A stretch of DNA of 64,000 bases from Methylotenera versatilis 301 (GCF_000093025.1 NC_014207.1:248001-312000); one strand, 5' to 3'; shown: positions 43,658 to 52,740, counted from the stretch's first letter. The notes: generated by a model from the letters alone, not told the origin. Translations and numbers: made by a program.

Positions 43658-45253
43658 ATGACCCCCAACCTAATACGGCAAGCTGCTGTAATGTTATCCA
43701 ATTTGCTTGAATTCAATAGCCCTGCAGATGCCAAGTTAAGCGAATTTTTTCGCAATAATCGTGACCTAGGCACCAAAGAGCGTGCTTTTGTGGCGGAAAG
43801 TGTTTATGGCGTTTTGCGTCGTTTACGATTTTTAAGTGCCGTGACCGCTAATGATGACAATGATCCTGATGATGCGCGTAAATTGGTGCTAGCTTGGATG
43901 CTACGCATACAAGGGATGAGCATACAGAAAATCGAATCGATGCTGACTGAGCAGCAAATCGAGTGGGCGCATACCATTAAAGCAAAATCGACTGAAAATT
44001 TACCGTTGGCTGTTCAAGCGGATGTGCGTGATTGGCTATGGGAAAAGCTAGTCGCGCAATATGGCGAAAAAGAAGCACTCACTATCGCACGTAGCATGCA
44101 TGATGCCGCCACTCTAGATTTACGCGTGAACACTATTAAAGGCACGCGCGATGATGTGATGGCGAAATTTATTGCTGAAAATACTTCGGGCGAAAGCAAT
44201 GTCACTAAAACACCATATTCGCCGATTGGTTTACGCATGCCATTACGCTTGAATATCAGTCGCCATGTCATGTTTACTGAAGGTCAAATTGAAGTACAAG
44301 ATGAAGGTAGCCAAATTTTAGCGCATTTAGTCGCGCCCAAACGTGGCATGATGGTGGCAGACTTTTGCGCAGGTGCGGGCGGTAAAACTTTAGCCATGGG
44401 TGCTTTAATGCGCAATACTGGCCGTTTGTATGCATTTGATGTGTCAGAAAAACGTTTGCACAGCTTAGGCCAACGACTAAAACGCTCTGGTTTAAGCAAT
44501 CTGAATGCACAAAGCATCAGCAGTGAAACCGACCCAAAACTTAAGCGCTTGAATGGTAAATTTGACCGTGTATTGGTTGATGCACCTTGCACAGGATTAG
44601 GCACTTTGCGTCGAAATCCAGATCTTAAATGGCGCCAAACACCACAAGATTTAGCTGAACTGACAGTGAAGCAAGCGAATATTTTAGCGCGCGCGTCTAA
44701 ACTCACTAAAACAGGTGGACGTTTGATTTACTCAACATGCAGCTTGTTGCGTGATGAGAATGAGCAAATCGCTGAAAACTTTTTAGCGACACATCCAGAT
44801 TTTAAATTGCTCAATGCAGCTGAAATTTTAAAACAACAACAAATTAACTTAGATACGGGCGATTATCTAAAATTATTGCCGCACTTACATAATACCGATG
44901 GCTTTTTTGCAGCCGTATTTGAAAAAACTGATGGCACTAGCAAGCCTGTCAAAGTAGCGACATCAGTGGTTGCTGTGGATGAAGCTATATTACAAACGGC
45001 CTCGACTGAGCCAAAAGCTAAAAAGGCTGCAGCAAAACCCAAAGTAACTAAACCTAAAGCGGCGAAAGAAGCTGCCGTTGAAGAGACTTTAGACGAAAAG
45101 ACTACAGTAAATGAGGTCGTGGTTAAAGAAAAGGTAGCAAAACCAAAAGTTGTTAAGGAAAAGACTGTAAAAGAGAAAATAGTCAAAGAGAAAGTGGTAA
45201 AAGAAAAAGTCGTCAAGCCCAAAGCCGTTAAAACGAAGGCTGTTAAAGAGTAA
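43658..45253 (+). CDS. RsmB/RsmF-type m5C RNA methyltransferase with Lys-rich tail
   Basis: A second m5C RNA methyltransferase in the window, 531 residues. After a short NusB-like N-terminal part comes the NSUN fold: SAM motif DFCAGAGGKTLAMGALM, VLVDAPCTGLGTLRRNPDLK with the PC cysteine and GGRLIYSTCSLLRDENEQIA with the catalytic TC cysteine. The core ends near residue 425 (DGFFAAVFEK). It is followed by about 105 residues made almost only of Lys, Val, Ala, Glu, Pro and Thr, with KEKVVKEK-type repeats. The core fits rRNA methylation; target base unknown. Confidence 0.88.
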   Translation: MTPNLIRQAAVMLSNLLEFNSPADAKLSEFFRNNRDLGTKERAFVAESVYGVLRRLRFLSAVTANDDNDPDDARKLVLAWMLRIQGMSIQKIESMLTEQQIEWAHTIKAKSTENLPLAVQADVRDWLWEKLVAQYGEKEALTIARSMHDAATLDLRVNTIKGTRDDVMAKFIAENTSGESNVTKTPYSPIGLRMPLRLNISRHVMFTEGQIEVQDEGSQILAHLVAPKRGMMVADFCAGAGGKTLAMGALMRNTGRLYAFDVSEKRLHSLGQRLKRSGLSNLNAQSISSETDPKLKRLNGKFDRVLVDAPCTGLGTLRRNPDLKWRQTPQDLAELTVKQANILARASKLTKTGGRLIYSTCSLLRDENEQIAENFLATHPDFKLLNAAEILKQQQINLDTGDYLKLLPHLHNTDGFFAAVFEKTDGTSKPVKVATSVVAVDEAILQTASTEPKAKKAAAKPKVTKPKAAKEAAVEETLDEKTTVNEVVVKEKVAKPKVVKEKTVKEKIVKEKVVKEKVVKPKAVKTKAVKE

Positions 45254-45258
45254 GCATC

Positions 45259-46500
45259 ATGAAACTGCCTAGCCTTAACGTCCAGATATTATTAGGTGCA
45301 ATGTTTGGTGTTGGGCTAGGTTTGTATTTTCATTCCCTAGGGGCTGAAAATCATATAGTGCAGACAGGTCTCTACATGTCAGGGCTAGTCGGTACGCTGT
45401 TTATTGATTTGCTTAAAATGATTTTAATCCCACTGGTATTTTGTTCTATTACCGTTGGCATTGCTAATTTACGGCAACATCAGCAAATTCACCATGTCTG
45501 GGTGACTACCTTACTGTTCTTTGTCAGTAGTATGGCTATTGCGATTGTTGTGGCGCTAGCGGCGAGTAATTACTTTAAGCCAGGCGCTGGCTTACATTTG
45601 GCGATGTTTCAAGATGCCATGCAGAATTTTGAAGCTAAGCAACTACCTTTACCAGAATTCTTTGCCCAGTTTCTTCATGGCTTATTTCTAAATCCTTTTA
45701 CGGCCTTGTCACAAGGCAATGTACTAGCGGTAGTCACATTCGCCCTTATTTTAGGCATCACGCTGGTCATGGGTGGTGAGCGTTTCAAAAACATACTTGC
45801 CCTACTGCAAGAAGGATTAGAAGTGACCATGCATATCGTGAGCTGGGTGATGCGTCTAGCACCACTAGGTATCATGGCGCTTCTGATCAAGTTAATTGCG
45901 GTGCAAGATGCGGCAATGCTGAGTACTTTAGCAAAGTTTGTAGCGGTCATTATTGGCTCTACCTTATTTCATGGTGTGGTGATACTGCCATTGATTTTGT
46001 ATTTGTTTACTGGCAGGTCACCCCTCTGGTTTTGGCGCGGCGCGAGAGAGTCCCTAATTACCGCTTTTGCTACAAGTTCAAGCTCTGCCACGCTACCTGT
46101 TACTTTACGCTGTACCACTCAGCATTTGCATGTTAAACCTGAAATTGCAGGGTTTGTAGTTCCGCTTGGCGCAACTATCAACATGGATGGCACCGCATTG
46201 TACGAGGCCGCAGCGGCAATATTCATCGCTAATTTAGCTGGTATAGAGCTTAGCATGGCGCAGCAACTCATTGTGTTCTTTACCGCCATGATAGCTGCGA
46301 TGGGCGCACCAGGCATTCCAAGTGCTGGCATGGTCACCATGGTGATGGTGTTGCAATCGGTTGGCTTACCTGCAGAAGCCATTGCGATTTTGCTGCCTAT
46401 TGATAGGCTACTTGATACCTTACGCACCGCCGTGAATGTTGAAGGTGATATGGTGGGTAGTTTGGTTGTACAAAAGTTAGTAATGCAAAAATCAACTTAA
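45259..46500 (+). CDS. Dicarboxylate/amino acid:cation symporter (DAACS family)
   Basis: Inner-membrane symporter of 413 residues related to GltP/DctA, which import glutamate, aspartate or C4-dicarboxylates with H+ or Na+. Conserved parts are LLKMILIPLVFCSITVGIAN, the Ser-rich re-entrant loop TAFATSSSSATLPVTL, the substrate-binding PLGATINMDGTALYEAAAAI, the second re-entrant loop AAMGAPGIPSAGMVTMVMVL and the D/R-containing LLPIDRLLDTLRTAVNVEGD. It starts 5 bases after the methyltransferase stop. Substrate preference cannot be set. Confidence 0.92.
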   Translation: MKLPSLNVQILLGAMFGVGLGLYFHSLGAENHIVQTGLYMSGLVGTLFIDLLKMILIPLVFCSITVGIANLRQHQQIHHVWVTTLLFFVSSMAIAIVVALAASNYFKPGAGLHLAMFQDAMQNFEAKQLPLPEFFAQFLHGLFLNPFTALSQGNVLAVVTFALILGITLVMGGERFKNILALLQEGLEVTMHIVSWVMRLAPLGIMALLIKLIAVQDAAMLSTLAKFVAVIIGSTLFHGVVILPLILYLFTGRSPLWFWRGARESLITAFATSSSSATLPVTLRCTTQHLHVKPEIAGFVVPLGATINMDGTALYEAAAAIFIANLAGIELSMAQQLIVFFTAMIAAMGAPGIPSAGMVTMVMVLQSVGLPAEAIAILLPIDRLLDTLRTAVNVEGDMVGSLVVQKLVMQKST

Positions 46501-46526
46501 GTCCGCAATTTTCTTAATTGCACGCG

Positions 46527-47735
46527 CTAGCCTTTTACAGGGTCTAACTGTGTTTTCAGGTAAGGTTGACGTGGGGATGATGGGCTTAGGATAACTTCCT
46601 CATAAAACTTAATCATCCGTTGCGCTTGCAGTGTTGCAGTCCATTTATCCAAGGCATAATTTTTTGCCCGATTACCCAGTTCAAATCTATGCTCAGGATT
46701 TAGCAGTAATTGACGCACTCTTTCTGCAAATTGAGCTGTGTCGTCAGGCGCAATCAGCGCGCCTTTTCCTTCAATTAAAATAGAGGCTGTACCTAGTTCG
46801 GCAATCGCTACTACTGGCGTAGCTTGCGCCATGGCCTCTAACAGAACCAAACCTTGAGTTTCACTTTTAGACGCGAATACAAAAATATCAGCTGATTCAT
46901 AGCAGGCATTCAGTTCTTTGTTACGGTCTAAGTAGCCGATAAATTGAACGTTCTTTTCTATCTCTAAGGTCTTGGCAAGTTTATGTAAACTCGCCTCCGC
47001 AGGGCCTTCACCAGTCACTACCAATAAAACATCAGGCCGTTTCTCCGCGAGTATTTTGGTCATCTCTAATAAGAAATCAATATTCTTTTCAAATGCAACA
47101 CGGCCTACATATAACAACATAGGTCTATCTAGTGGGATGCCATATTTCAATCGAAATGCTTGGCCATCTGCGGCTGCAAAGCTACTATCTTGCAAGCCAG
47201 TTGGAATTACCTCAGATAGTACGTTAACGCCGTATCTACGCAATACATCCAGCATGGGGTTTGATGGTGCGACAATCGCATCTACCGCATTGCATTGGCG
47301 TTTTGAAATCATTCTTGCGATACCACGTGCGATGGACTTGGGCATCCAAGGCAGGTAATGATGCAAATAATCCTCAAAGAAGGTGTGATAAGTTTCTATA
47401 CATGGAATATTCAGCTGTGCTGCAAGCTTAAGCCCTAAGTAATGCGCCACAAATGGTGTGTGCACGTGAATGATGTCGTACTTTTCTTGCTCAAGCGCTG
47501 GTAGTAACTTTACCGCCTCGCCGTATTTCATGAGTTTATCTTCGGGGTCAAAATAGATGCTGCGTGCTGGAATGCGCTTTATCCACGCTTCATCTTCTGT
47601 CACCACATCATAATCCGGGGCGATTAAATGCACTTCGTGACCTAAGTTTTGCATTTGCAAAACAAACGTTCTGATAGAAGTTGATACGCCATTAATTCGC
47701 GGAAAATAGACATCTGAGATAAATAGTATTTTCAT
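46527..47735 (-). CDS. Glycosyltransferase family 4 (GT-B) protein
   Basis: Cytoplasmic or membrane-associated glycosyltransferase of 402 residues. The acceptor domain has FISDVYFPRINGVSTSIRTF and HVHTPFVAHYLGLKLA. The nucleotide-sugar domain has LLYVGRVAFEKNIDFLLEM, VTGEGPAEASLHKLAK and the E-x7-E type signature SKSETQGLVLLEAMAQATPV. Relatives transfer mannose or glucose to lipids such as diacylglycerol or phosphatidylinositol. With the phospholipase C and PAP2 genes next to it, a role in membrane lipid or polyprenol-glycan metabolism is possible but not shown. Confidence 0.9.
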   Translation of the reverse strand: MKILFISDVYFPRINGVSTSIRTFVLQMQNLGHEVHLIAPDYDVVTEDEAWIKRIPARSIYFDPEDKLMKYGEAVKLLPALEQEKYDIIHVHTPFVAHYLGLKLAAQLNIPCIETYHTFFEDYLHHYLPWMPKSIARGIARMISKRQCNAVDAIVAPSNPMLDVLRRYGVNVLSEVIPTGLQDSSFAAADGQAFRLKYGIPLDRPMLLYVGRVAFEKNIDFLLEMTKILAEKRPDVLLVVTGEGPAEASLHKLAKTLEIEKNVQFIGYLDRNKELNACYESADIFVFASKSETQGLVLLEAMAQATPVVAIAELGTASILIEGKGALIAPDDTAQFAERVRQLLLNPEHRFELGNRAKNYALDKWTATLQAQRMIKFYEEVILSPSSPRQPYLKTQLDPVKG

Positions 47736-47898
47736 AAGTAGAGTTCGTTTAATTAAATCAAGTAGTTAATTAGTAGATTGTTAAAATGAACGATAGCGAC
47801 CCAATATGACGGTTTGATGAAAAATGCCTTTAAAATTTTCACTAAATAGTCATATATCTGTAACCAATACTTAATCACAGCGTGGCAAATTACACGCT

Positions 47899-48759
47899 AT
47901 GCAAATACCAAAATTCATTAAGCATTATTATTGGTGGTTGCCGTGCTGTCTGTATTCAGTGGATGCGAATGCTTGGGGCTTGGTGACACATCTCTATTTT
48001 GCACAATCATTGCTTTGGGCGATGCCGTTGTTGGATCCACGTTTGCAACGCGCAATCAAAAACTTTCCTGAGCTAGTGATGGCGGGTGCTTGCTTGCCTG
48101 ATTTGGCGATTGTGAGTCCTCACTATCGCCAAACTCACCTGTGGAAGCATGGTCATCAACTGATGCAATCTGCGCGTACAGAAGAGGAGACTGCGATTGC
48201 CATTGGCTATATTAGCCACTTATATATTGATGTGATTGCACATAATCATTTTGTCCCAGCCCACGAGGCGATGTGGCATAAAAATGAGGTATTCACGCAT
48301 ATTACCTCTGAGTGGGCGATGGATGGACATTTGGCGCCGCTGCTGGATATCTCAGCAAAGCAGCTTTTAAATAAACACCAAGCCGTGATTGCTGCGTTTA
48401 TTTCTATTCAATTTGAATGCCCAGAGCATGTCACCACGAAGGCTTTAAAACGCCTAGCATTCTGGGATGGCGTATTACGTGCAGTCAGGTTGCCAACGTT
48501 GATTTATAAAGCGGTACAGGTGGTTGATAAGCGCGTGTTTAAGCACTTTGTTTACTATGTGGCTAAAACGCAAGTGGCTGTGGCAGATATTGGTGAGGTA
48601 CTTAATGGTAAGAATCCACTATTAGAACCTGAACTCAAAAATCTAAGTGTGGATCAATTGGATGTTTGGCGTGAGCAATGTTTAAAGCACTTATATATTG
48701 TGCACTCAACGCCGATTCAATATTACCAAAAGACTTTAGTTGAAGATGCTTTTCATTAG
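47899..48759 (+). CDS. Zinc-dependent phospholipase C family protein
   Basis: 286 residues matching the zinc-dependent phospholipase C fold (PF00882 type). The hydrophobic N-terminus (HYYWWLPCCLYSVDANA) may be a signal. The metal ligands would be Trp/His of the mature start AWGLVTHLYFAQSLL, His of LWKHGHQLMQ, and the YISHLYIDVIAHNHF run with its His, Asp and His residues. The first residue of the zinc site lies after the presumed cleavage site, as in Bacillus PLC. Substrate is unproven. It is divergent from the glycosyltransferase gene and convergent with PAP2. Confidence 0.82.
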   Translation: MQIPKFIKHYYWWLPCCLYSVDANAWGLVTHLYFAQSLLWAMPLLDPRLQRAIKNFPELVMAGACLPDLAIVSPHYRQTHLWKHGHQLMQSARTEEETAIAIGYISHLYIDVIAHNHFVPAHEAMWHKNEVFTHITSEWAMDGHLAPLLDISAKQLLNKHQAVIAAFISIQFECPEHVTTKALKRLAFWDGVLRAVRLPTLIYKAVQVVDKRVFKHFVYYVAKTQVAVADIGEVLNGKNPLLEPELKNLSVDQLDVWREQCLKHLYIVHSTPIQYYQKTLVEDAFH

Positions 48760-48773
48760 TAGTGTATAAATTG

Positions 48774-49313
48774 CTAAACTAGCAGGAATGACAATCTGGC
48801 AATCGTAGCGCCAATCAGCGCACCAGCAATCACGTCACTAGGGTAATGCAAACCTAACACCACACGAGATAATCCTACTATCACTGCGAACGGTACAACT
48901 ATGATAGCGAGTTGCGGGTAGTAGCCAATTGCGACTAAGCTAAACACCACTGCGTGCAAAGTGTGGCCAGAGGGGAAGCTAAATTTATCAAGCGGCGTTC
49001 CCGTCAACCAAATGTCTTGATGCACTTCGTATGGACGCGGTCTTAGGGTTTTACCTTTTAACCATTTGTATAGCAAGGTTCCGCTTAAACCTGCCAGTGC
49101 CATATGTAACACAGGCGTTAAACCTTCGGCGCCATATACTATCAAAATACCAGCCATTAAGCCGTACCAAAATATGCCATCACCAAGTCTGCTGGCTACT
49201 CTAAAAAAATTACGTATCAACCTGTATTGGCTGGTGTGGTTTACCGCAATACATAAAAAACTATCTAATTGATGCATACGACTGATATATAAGCGCATCT
49301 TGAATGACATCAT
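48774..49313 (-). CDS. PAP2-family membrane phosphatase
   Basis: 179-residue integral membrane phosphatase. The three catalytic motifs are KGKTLRPRPYE (K-x6-RP), FPSGHTLHA (PSGH) and SRVVLGLHYPSDVIAGALIG (SR-x5-H-x3-D), arranged between about five membrane segments. Family members dephosphorylate phosphatidate, phosphatidylglycerophosphate or undecaprenyl pyrophosphate. A good AGGAGG-like site lies before the ATG (CCTCCT on the plus strand at 49316-49321). Confidence 0.92.
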   Translation of the reverse strand: MMSFKMRLYISRMHQLDSFLCIAVNHTSQYRLIRNFFRVASRLGDGIFWYGLMAGILIVYGAEGLTPVLHMALAGLSGTLLYKWLKGKTLRPRPYEVHQDIWLTGTPLDKFSFPSGHTLHAVVFSLVAIGYYPQLAIIVVPFAVIVGLSRVVLGLHYPSDVIAGALIGATIARLSFLLV

Positions 49314-49427
49314 AACCTCCTGTTTCTATTATTCTTTCCTTTTAGTATGAAGGCTAGAATGTCATTGAAATGTGAAGGATTGATGAATGGATTGTGAAAG
49401 TTTGTTGAATGTTGATTTGCTAATGAC

Positions 49428-50477
49428 TTAGCTACAATGACTATGCTCTTTTAAGAATGGCACAATACGCGCTTTGGTATCAGGGTGCGATGAAATCATT
49501 TCCGGCATTGAACCGCCGCCGCCATGGCTTTTTTCTAATCTTAATAACAATGTAGCAAATGATTTGGTTGGAATGCACGCAGTTTTTAGTGACTGTAGCG
49601 AGTAATTGTCCGCTTCAGTTTCTAGTTCTCGAGAGTAACTCATATTCATCATTAACGCTGGTAAGCCAGATGCTATGCTGCTTACGTCACCTGTGATGGC
49701 GATGATAATCAGTCCTGAAATTGTTCCCTGTAAAGTTTGGCGCAAGGCATGCCGGCCTTTTACATGGCCTAACTCATGCGCTAACACTGCGATGATCTCA
49801 TCGTTATTTTTAGCTAAATCAATCAGCTCATCAGTGATGACCATATAGCCGCCAGGCAGAGCGAATGCGTTAGCGCCAATGATAGGGCTTTTTCTAAAAT
49901 TTAATTGGTAGGCAGGGCAGTTGTTAGTTTTAGTGCACATGGCGGCGAGTGCCGTCGTGATGTCTTTTTGTTTAGACACTGGTATTTTTGAGGCTTCAAA
50001 ATAGCCAAGTCTTTTACTGTCTAGTGAGTCTAAGGTTTGTTTACCTAAGTCTTTTTCCATGCTGACAGGAGTTGCTAATGCGGCATATTTAGCAACGACA
50101 GGCACGCCATATTTAAGTAATGCCGCACTTGCCAGCGCAATACCAACAAAGGCGATAAGAATCACGAATTTATGGGTTTCGGCGTAATGCACACCTTGCC
50201 AAAATCTATTGGCTGGTTTTGCAGGTAAGCAGCGCTCTAAGTCTTTAAAGTCTGTTTCTAAACGGCTATCGTCAGGTAAATCGATGAGTCGTTTGCCACT
50301 TCCAAGCCTGGCTTGTACGTGACAATCATTGATTAATACTTTGATTGGCTGACTACTGATAGTTTCATCAGGATTGGTGACCGATACTGTGAAAGTAAAG
50401 TGACTGTCTACAATGTCCACCAGCACCCGCTTGGCGCGTGCGCTGATGCCATCGTAATATTCTGCTTCAAATTGCAC
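49428..50477 (-). CDS. Membrane-anchored M48-family metalloprotease
   Basis: 349 residues. A soluble N-terminal domain of about 90 residues (with VKALINDC-like and SRLETDFKDLERCLP stretches) comes before one membrane helix (about 108-125, HKFVILIAFVGIALASAAL). The periplasmic M48 domain carries the zinc site LAHELGHVKGRHALRQT and the third ligand in SRELETEADNYSLQSL. It starts 8 bases after the DUF898 gene, so both are probably cotranscribed; this pairing of DUF898 with an M48 protease is common in Proteobacteria. It is the second M48 protease in the window and lacks TPRs. Confidence 0.88.
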   Translation of the reverse strand: MQFEAEYYDGISARAKRVLVDIVDSHFTFTVSVTNPDETISSQPIKVLINDCHVQARLGSGKRLIDLPDDSRLETDFKDLERCLPAKPANRFWQGVHYAETHKFVILIAFVGIALASAALLKYGVPVVAKYAALATPVSMEKDLGKQTLDSLDSKRLGYFEASKIPVSKQKDITTALAAMCTKTNNCPAYQLNFRKSPIIGANAFALPGGYMVITDELIDLAKNNDEIIAVLAHELGHVKGRHALRQTLQGTISGLIIIAITGDVSSIASGLPALMMNMSYSRELETEADNYSLQSLKTACIPTKSFATLLLRLEKSHGGGGSMPEMISSHPDTKARIVPFLKEHSHCS

Positions 50478-50485
50478 GTGACTGA

Positions 50486-51838
50486 TTAACCGAATGAAAT
50501 ATCAACATCAAACATATCGGCAATTTCTTCACCTAATGCACGTGATGCATCTTTTTTCTCACCTACAAATTTATCCCAATCTGTTTCGCCTGTGAGTGCT
50601 AAATGATTAGCCGTATATTTTGCCATACGAATATGTACCCAAGGCGTCGCAAGACCTAATGTGCAGATTAAAGCGATAGTATTGGTGATATAGAGTAAGA
50701 GTAAATCGCGCATACGTTGGTTACTAAAGAAACCGATATGCTCAAGCGTGGTGTTGTTGAAAACGAGATTATGAATACGAGATTTCATGTAAGCCGCGAA
50801 TGAAAAAATGACTGCAAGATAAAGCAACATGGCAATTAAGCCAGCTAATATTGCTGCTGCAATACCCCATTTACCAATCAGCCCAGCAAATGCACCTGCT
50901 AATGAATCTTTTTTAGGTGTTGTCATGCCTGCATCAGGATTATTAGCTTCAGCGGCCTTAATCAACTTGTTATATTCAGCAAGCTCTTCGGGGGTTAAGT
51001 TTTTGAGGTATTCTGCTTCAGACATGTTTGCATCAGCTGTTGCGGCGTCTTCAGTAGCGTAATTTTCAGTTGTAACAGGTTCAGTAGTGGTCACGTCGGC
51101 TACTTTAATAAAACCACCCGTGTCCATATCAGCCTTTACACTAGTTGAGGCTTGAGAGAAGTGTTGCGTTTGATATGAGCTGACGTGACTAGCCGCTTTA
51201 ACTTTATAGTGTTGATAAGCAGGAATCGCAATCGCAGCGACAATACCTAGTAATGGAATGATAAAAATAACGAGATAGATTTTGTAGAAGTCTTTTACTA
51301 AAGCTTCCATTTTGAAATTGCTCACACCAAATTTATGACCAGAGATCACAAATTTTTGGGTGCGTTGTGCTACAAATGGAATAGCCAAACCTAATGTGAC
51401 GATGATTAATAATGTGTAGCCAATAAACACTTTTATAGCCTCGCCGTATTTGCCATTAAAATCAAAGCGTAAACCACGGTAGCTAGAGTTACGTGCATTA
51501 AACATCATGCCGCGAACAATGATCCAAGGAAGCGCAAGAAATAATATAAATGCCATCAAAAGACCAAATGCTGGGTTAATACCAGACACCACGCTGTAAA
51601 TCACAAACAGAACAAAGGCGATAATACGGCCTTTTAGAATATTGATTGGGTTCGCGTGGTAATCAAAACCAACCCCATCGAGCAGCGTATTATTGTAAAA
51701 ATATTTTTTACGACGCACTTTTGCCCAAGCTGAATAAATACCTAAAGTGACAATGGATAGCAGTAAATTTACAATCCAAATACCAAAATACTCCCCTGCT
51801 TTTCCCGTAAAGACCACGGGCGTTTGATTTTCTGACAT
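50486..51838 (-). CDS. DUF898 (YjgN-type) membrane protein with pilin-like internal segment
   Basis: 450-residue membrane protein. The N-terminal half (about 10-190) is a DUF898 repeat: GEYFGIWIVNLLLSIVTLGI followed by YSAWAKVRRKKYFYNNT. A second repeat lies at about 330-435 (MRDLLLLYITNTIALICTLG, then LATPWVHIRMAKYTANHL). Between them, residues 195-212 read PLLGIVAAIAIPAYQHYK, nearly the N-terminal helix of a type IV pilin. An Ala/Thr/Glu/Asp-rich linker (about 215-310) follows. Function is unknown. It is upstream of an M48 protease gene on the same strand. Confidence 0.85.
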   Translation of the reverse strand: MSENQTPVVFTGKAGEYFGIWIVNLLLSIVTLGIYSAWAKVRRKKYFYNNTLLDGVGFDYHANPINILKGRIIAFVLFVIYSVVSGINPAFGLLMAFILFLALPWIIVRGMMFNARNSSYRGLRFDFNGKYGEAIKVFIGYTLLIIVTLGLAIPFVAQRTQKFVISGHKFGVSNFKMEALVKDFYKIYLVIFIIPLLGIVAAIAIPAYQHYKVKAASHVSSYQTQHFSQASTSVKADMDTGGFIKVADVTTTEPVTTENYATEDAATADANMSEAEYLKNLTPEELAEYNKLIKAAEANNPDAGMTTPKKDSLAGAFAGLIGKWGIAAAILAGLIAMLLYLAVIFSFAAYMKSRIHNLVFNNTTLEHIGFFSNQRMRDLLLLYITNTIALICTLGLATPWVHIRMAKYTANHLALTGETDWDKFVGEKKDASRALGEEIADMFDVDISFG

Positions 51839-52015
51839 ATTTTTCCCTTAATATTATTTGTTTTTTTTCAAGTAAGGCATCTTAGAGCATACCTGCAATT
51901 AAGCAGATGTGAGATATTAGCACCAGTATGTGCTTTGTCCAATACAAGCCAAAACAGTACCAATCGGCTAGTTTTTGATAATATAGATTGAATATAATTG
52001 AAGATAAAATGCCTT

Positions 52016-52537
52016 ATGCAACATTTTAGAAAAGCAGTTTTAACAGATGTTGAAGCTATCGTGAAATTAGTCAACATGGCTTATCGAGGTGAGACTAGTC
52101 GTGCGGGATGGACAACTGAAGCGGATATTCTTGATGGCTTACGTACTTCAGTGAATGAGGTTGAACACCTCATTGCGTCTGAAGACACCATTGTTTTGCT
52201 ATGCTTGAATGATGACGAATTGCTAGGTTCAATCTGCGTAGAAAAAGAGAGTGCCATTGCGCATATTGGTATGTTTGTGGTGAGTCCTACTATACAAGCG
52301 AACGGTATTGGTAAGCGCTTACTCACTGAGGCTGAAAGCCTCGCGCAGCATATGTGGGGCATAGAACAATTTCAGATGCATGTGATTACGATAAGGCATG
52401 AATTAATCGCATTTTATGAGCGGCGTGGTTATATGCGCACTGGAATTCTTACAGATTTTCCAGTTAATCCAGAAGTTTGGCAGCCTAAGTTGGCAGGTCT
52501 GCAATTAGAAACGCTAGAAAAATTCATCCCAAAATAA
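52016..52537 (+). CDS. GNAT-family N-acetyltransferase
   Basis: 173 residues from ATG 52016; a TTG at 51998 would add six. The GNAT fold is visible in FRKAVLTDVEAIVKLVNMAY, the acetyl-CoA-binding strand and loop IGMFVVSPTIQANGIGKRLL (V-x-P...Q-x-x-G-I-G/A) and the C-terminal IAFYERRGYMRTGILTDFPV. The substrate is not predictable. The GNAT stop at 52537 is only 20 bases upstream of the promoter of the attenuator-like leader. Confidence 0.88.
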   Translation: MQHFRKAVLTDVEAIVKLVNMAYRGETSRAGWTTEADILDGLRTSVNEVEHLIASEDTIVLLCLNDDELLGSICVEKESAIAHIGMFVVSPTIQANGIGKRLLTEAESLAQHMWGIEQFQMHVITIRHELIAFYERRGYMRTGILTDFPVNPEVWQPKLAGLQLETLEKFIPK

Positions 52538-52557
52538 AATGCTATTTCTCCGTACTC

Positions 52558-52586
52558 TTGACCTAGCTAGGCTGTGCGGGTAAAGT
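52558..52586 (+). promoter_or_regulatory. Sigma-70 promoter of the EamA leader
   Basis: TTGACC (52558-52563) and TAAAGT (52581-52586) are separated by exactly 17 bases; they match the consensus at 5/6 and 4/6 positions. Transcription would begin near 52593, giving a leader of about 187 bases before the exporter gene. Confidence 0.6.
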
Positions 52587-52652
52587 ACTTAGACTTATGA
52601 CAATCAATCACGACATTACCGTAACTGCGGTCATTCACAACCGAAAGGCATT

Positions 52653-52688
52653 ATGGCTACTGGTCATTTTATGCTGCGGTTGCTTTGA
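52653..52688 (+). CDS. Candidate 11-residue leader peptide
   Basis: ATG 52653 is preceded by GAAAGG (52643-52648) at 4-base spacing and encodes MATGHFMLRLL before TGA at 52686-52688. The stop lies just past segment 2 (52677-52682), so a ribosome finishing the peptide would mask segment 2 and favour the terminator; one held at the first codons would leave it free. No single amino acid is repeated in a run. A second frame (ATG 52597 to TAG 52696-52698, 33 residues, with ALWLLVILCCGC) also crosses the region, but its ATG is only a few bases from the predicted transcript start and has no ribosome site. Confidence 0.45.
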   Translation: MATGHFMLRLL

Positions 52689-52713
52689 TCTAATTTAGGT
52701 CGTCATAATTTAG

Positions 52714-52740
52714 CAACCGTGGGCTCTCCGCGGTTGTTTT
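52714..52740 (+). terminator. Rho-independent terminator in the EamA leader
   Basis: CAACCGTGG (52714-52722) pairs with CCGCGGTTG (52728-52736) over 9 bp with one G-U pair, loop GCTCT, then TTTT (52737-52740). It lies upstream of the exporter gene (ATG 52780), not after the GNAT gene's own end, which fits an attenuator. Confidence 0.8.

Larger units (their letters stand above)
52638..52740 (+). promoter_or_regulatory. Attenuator-like leader with four alternating complementary segments
   Basis: CAACCG occurs at 52638-52643 (segment 1) and 52714-52719 (segment 3); CGGTTG occurs at 52677-52682 (segment 2) and 52731-52736 (segment 4). Thus 1:2, 2:3 and 3:4 can pair and exclude one another. The 2:3 pair extends to 8 bp (CGGTTGCT with AGCAACCG, 52677-52684 and 52712-52719); 3:4 is a 9-bp terminator. 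A translated leader frame spans segments 1-2. This is the classical layout of ribosome-mediated transcription attenuation, placed directly before an EamA exporter. Pairings are read from sequence; regulation is inferred. Confidence 0.65.

Noticed and set aside
44284-44706. 140-codon frame antisense to the m5C methyltransferase
   Set aside because: Covers the catalytic core of a recognisable enzyme on the other strand; no independent evidence.
45121-45252. Tandem DNA repeat or CRISPR-like array
   Set aside because: The repetition is at protein level (KEKVVKEK-type codons in frame with the methyltransferase); units are short, uneven and lack unique spacers.
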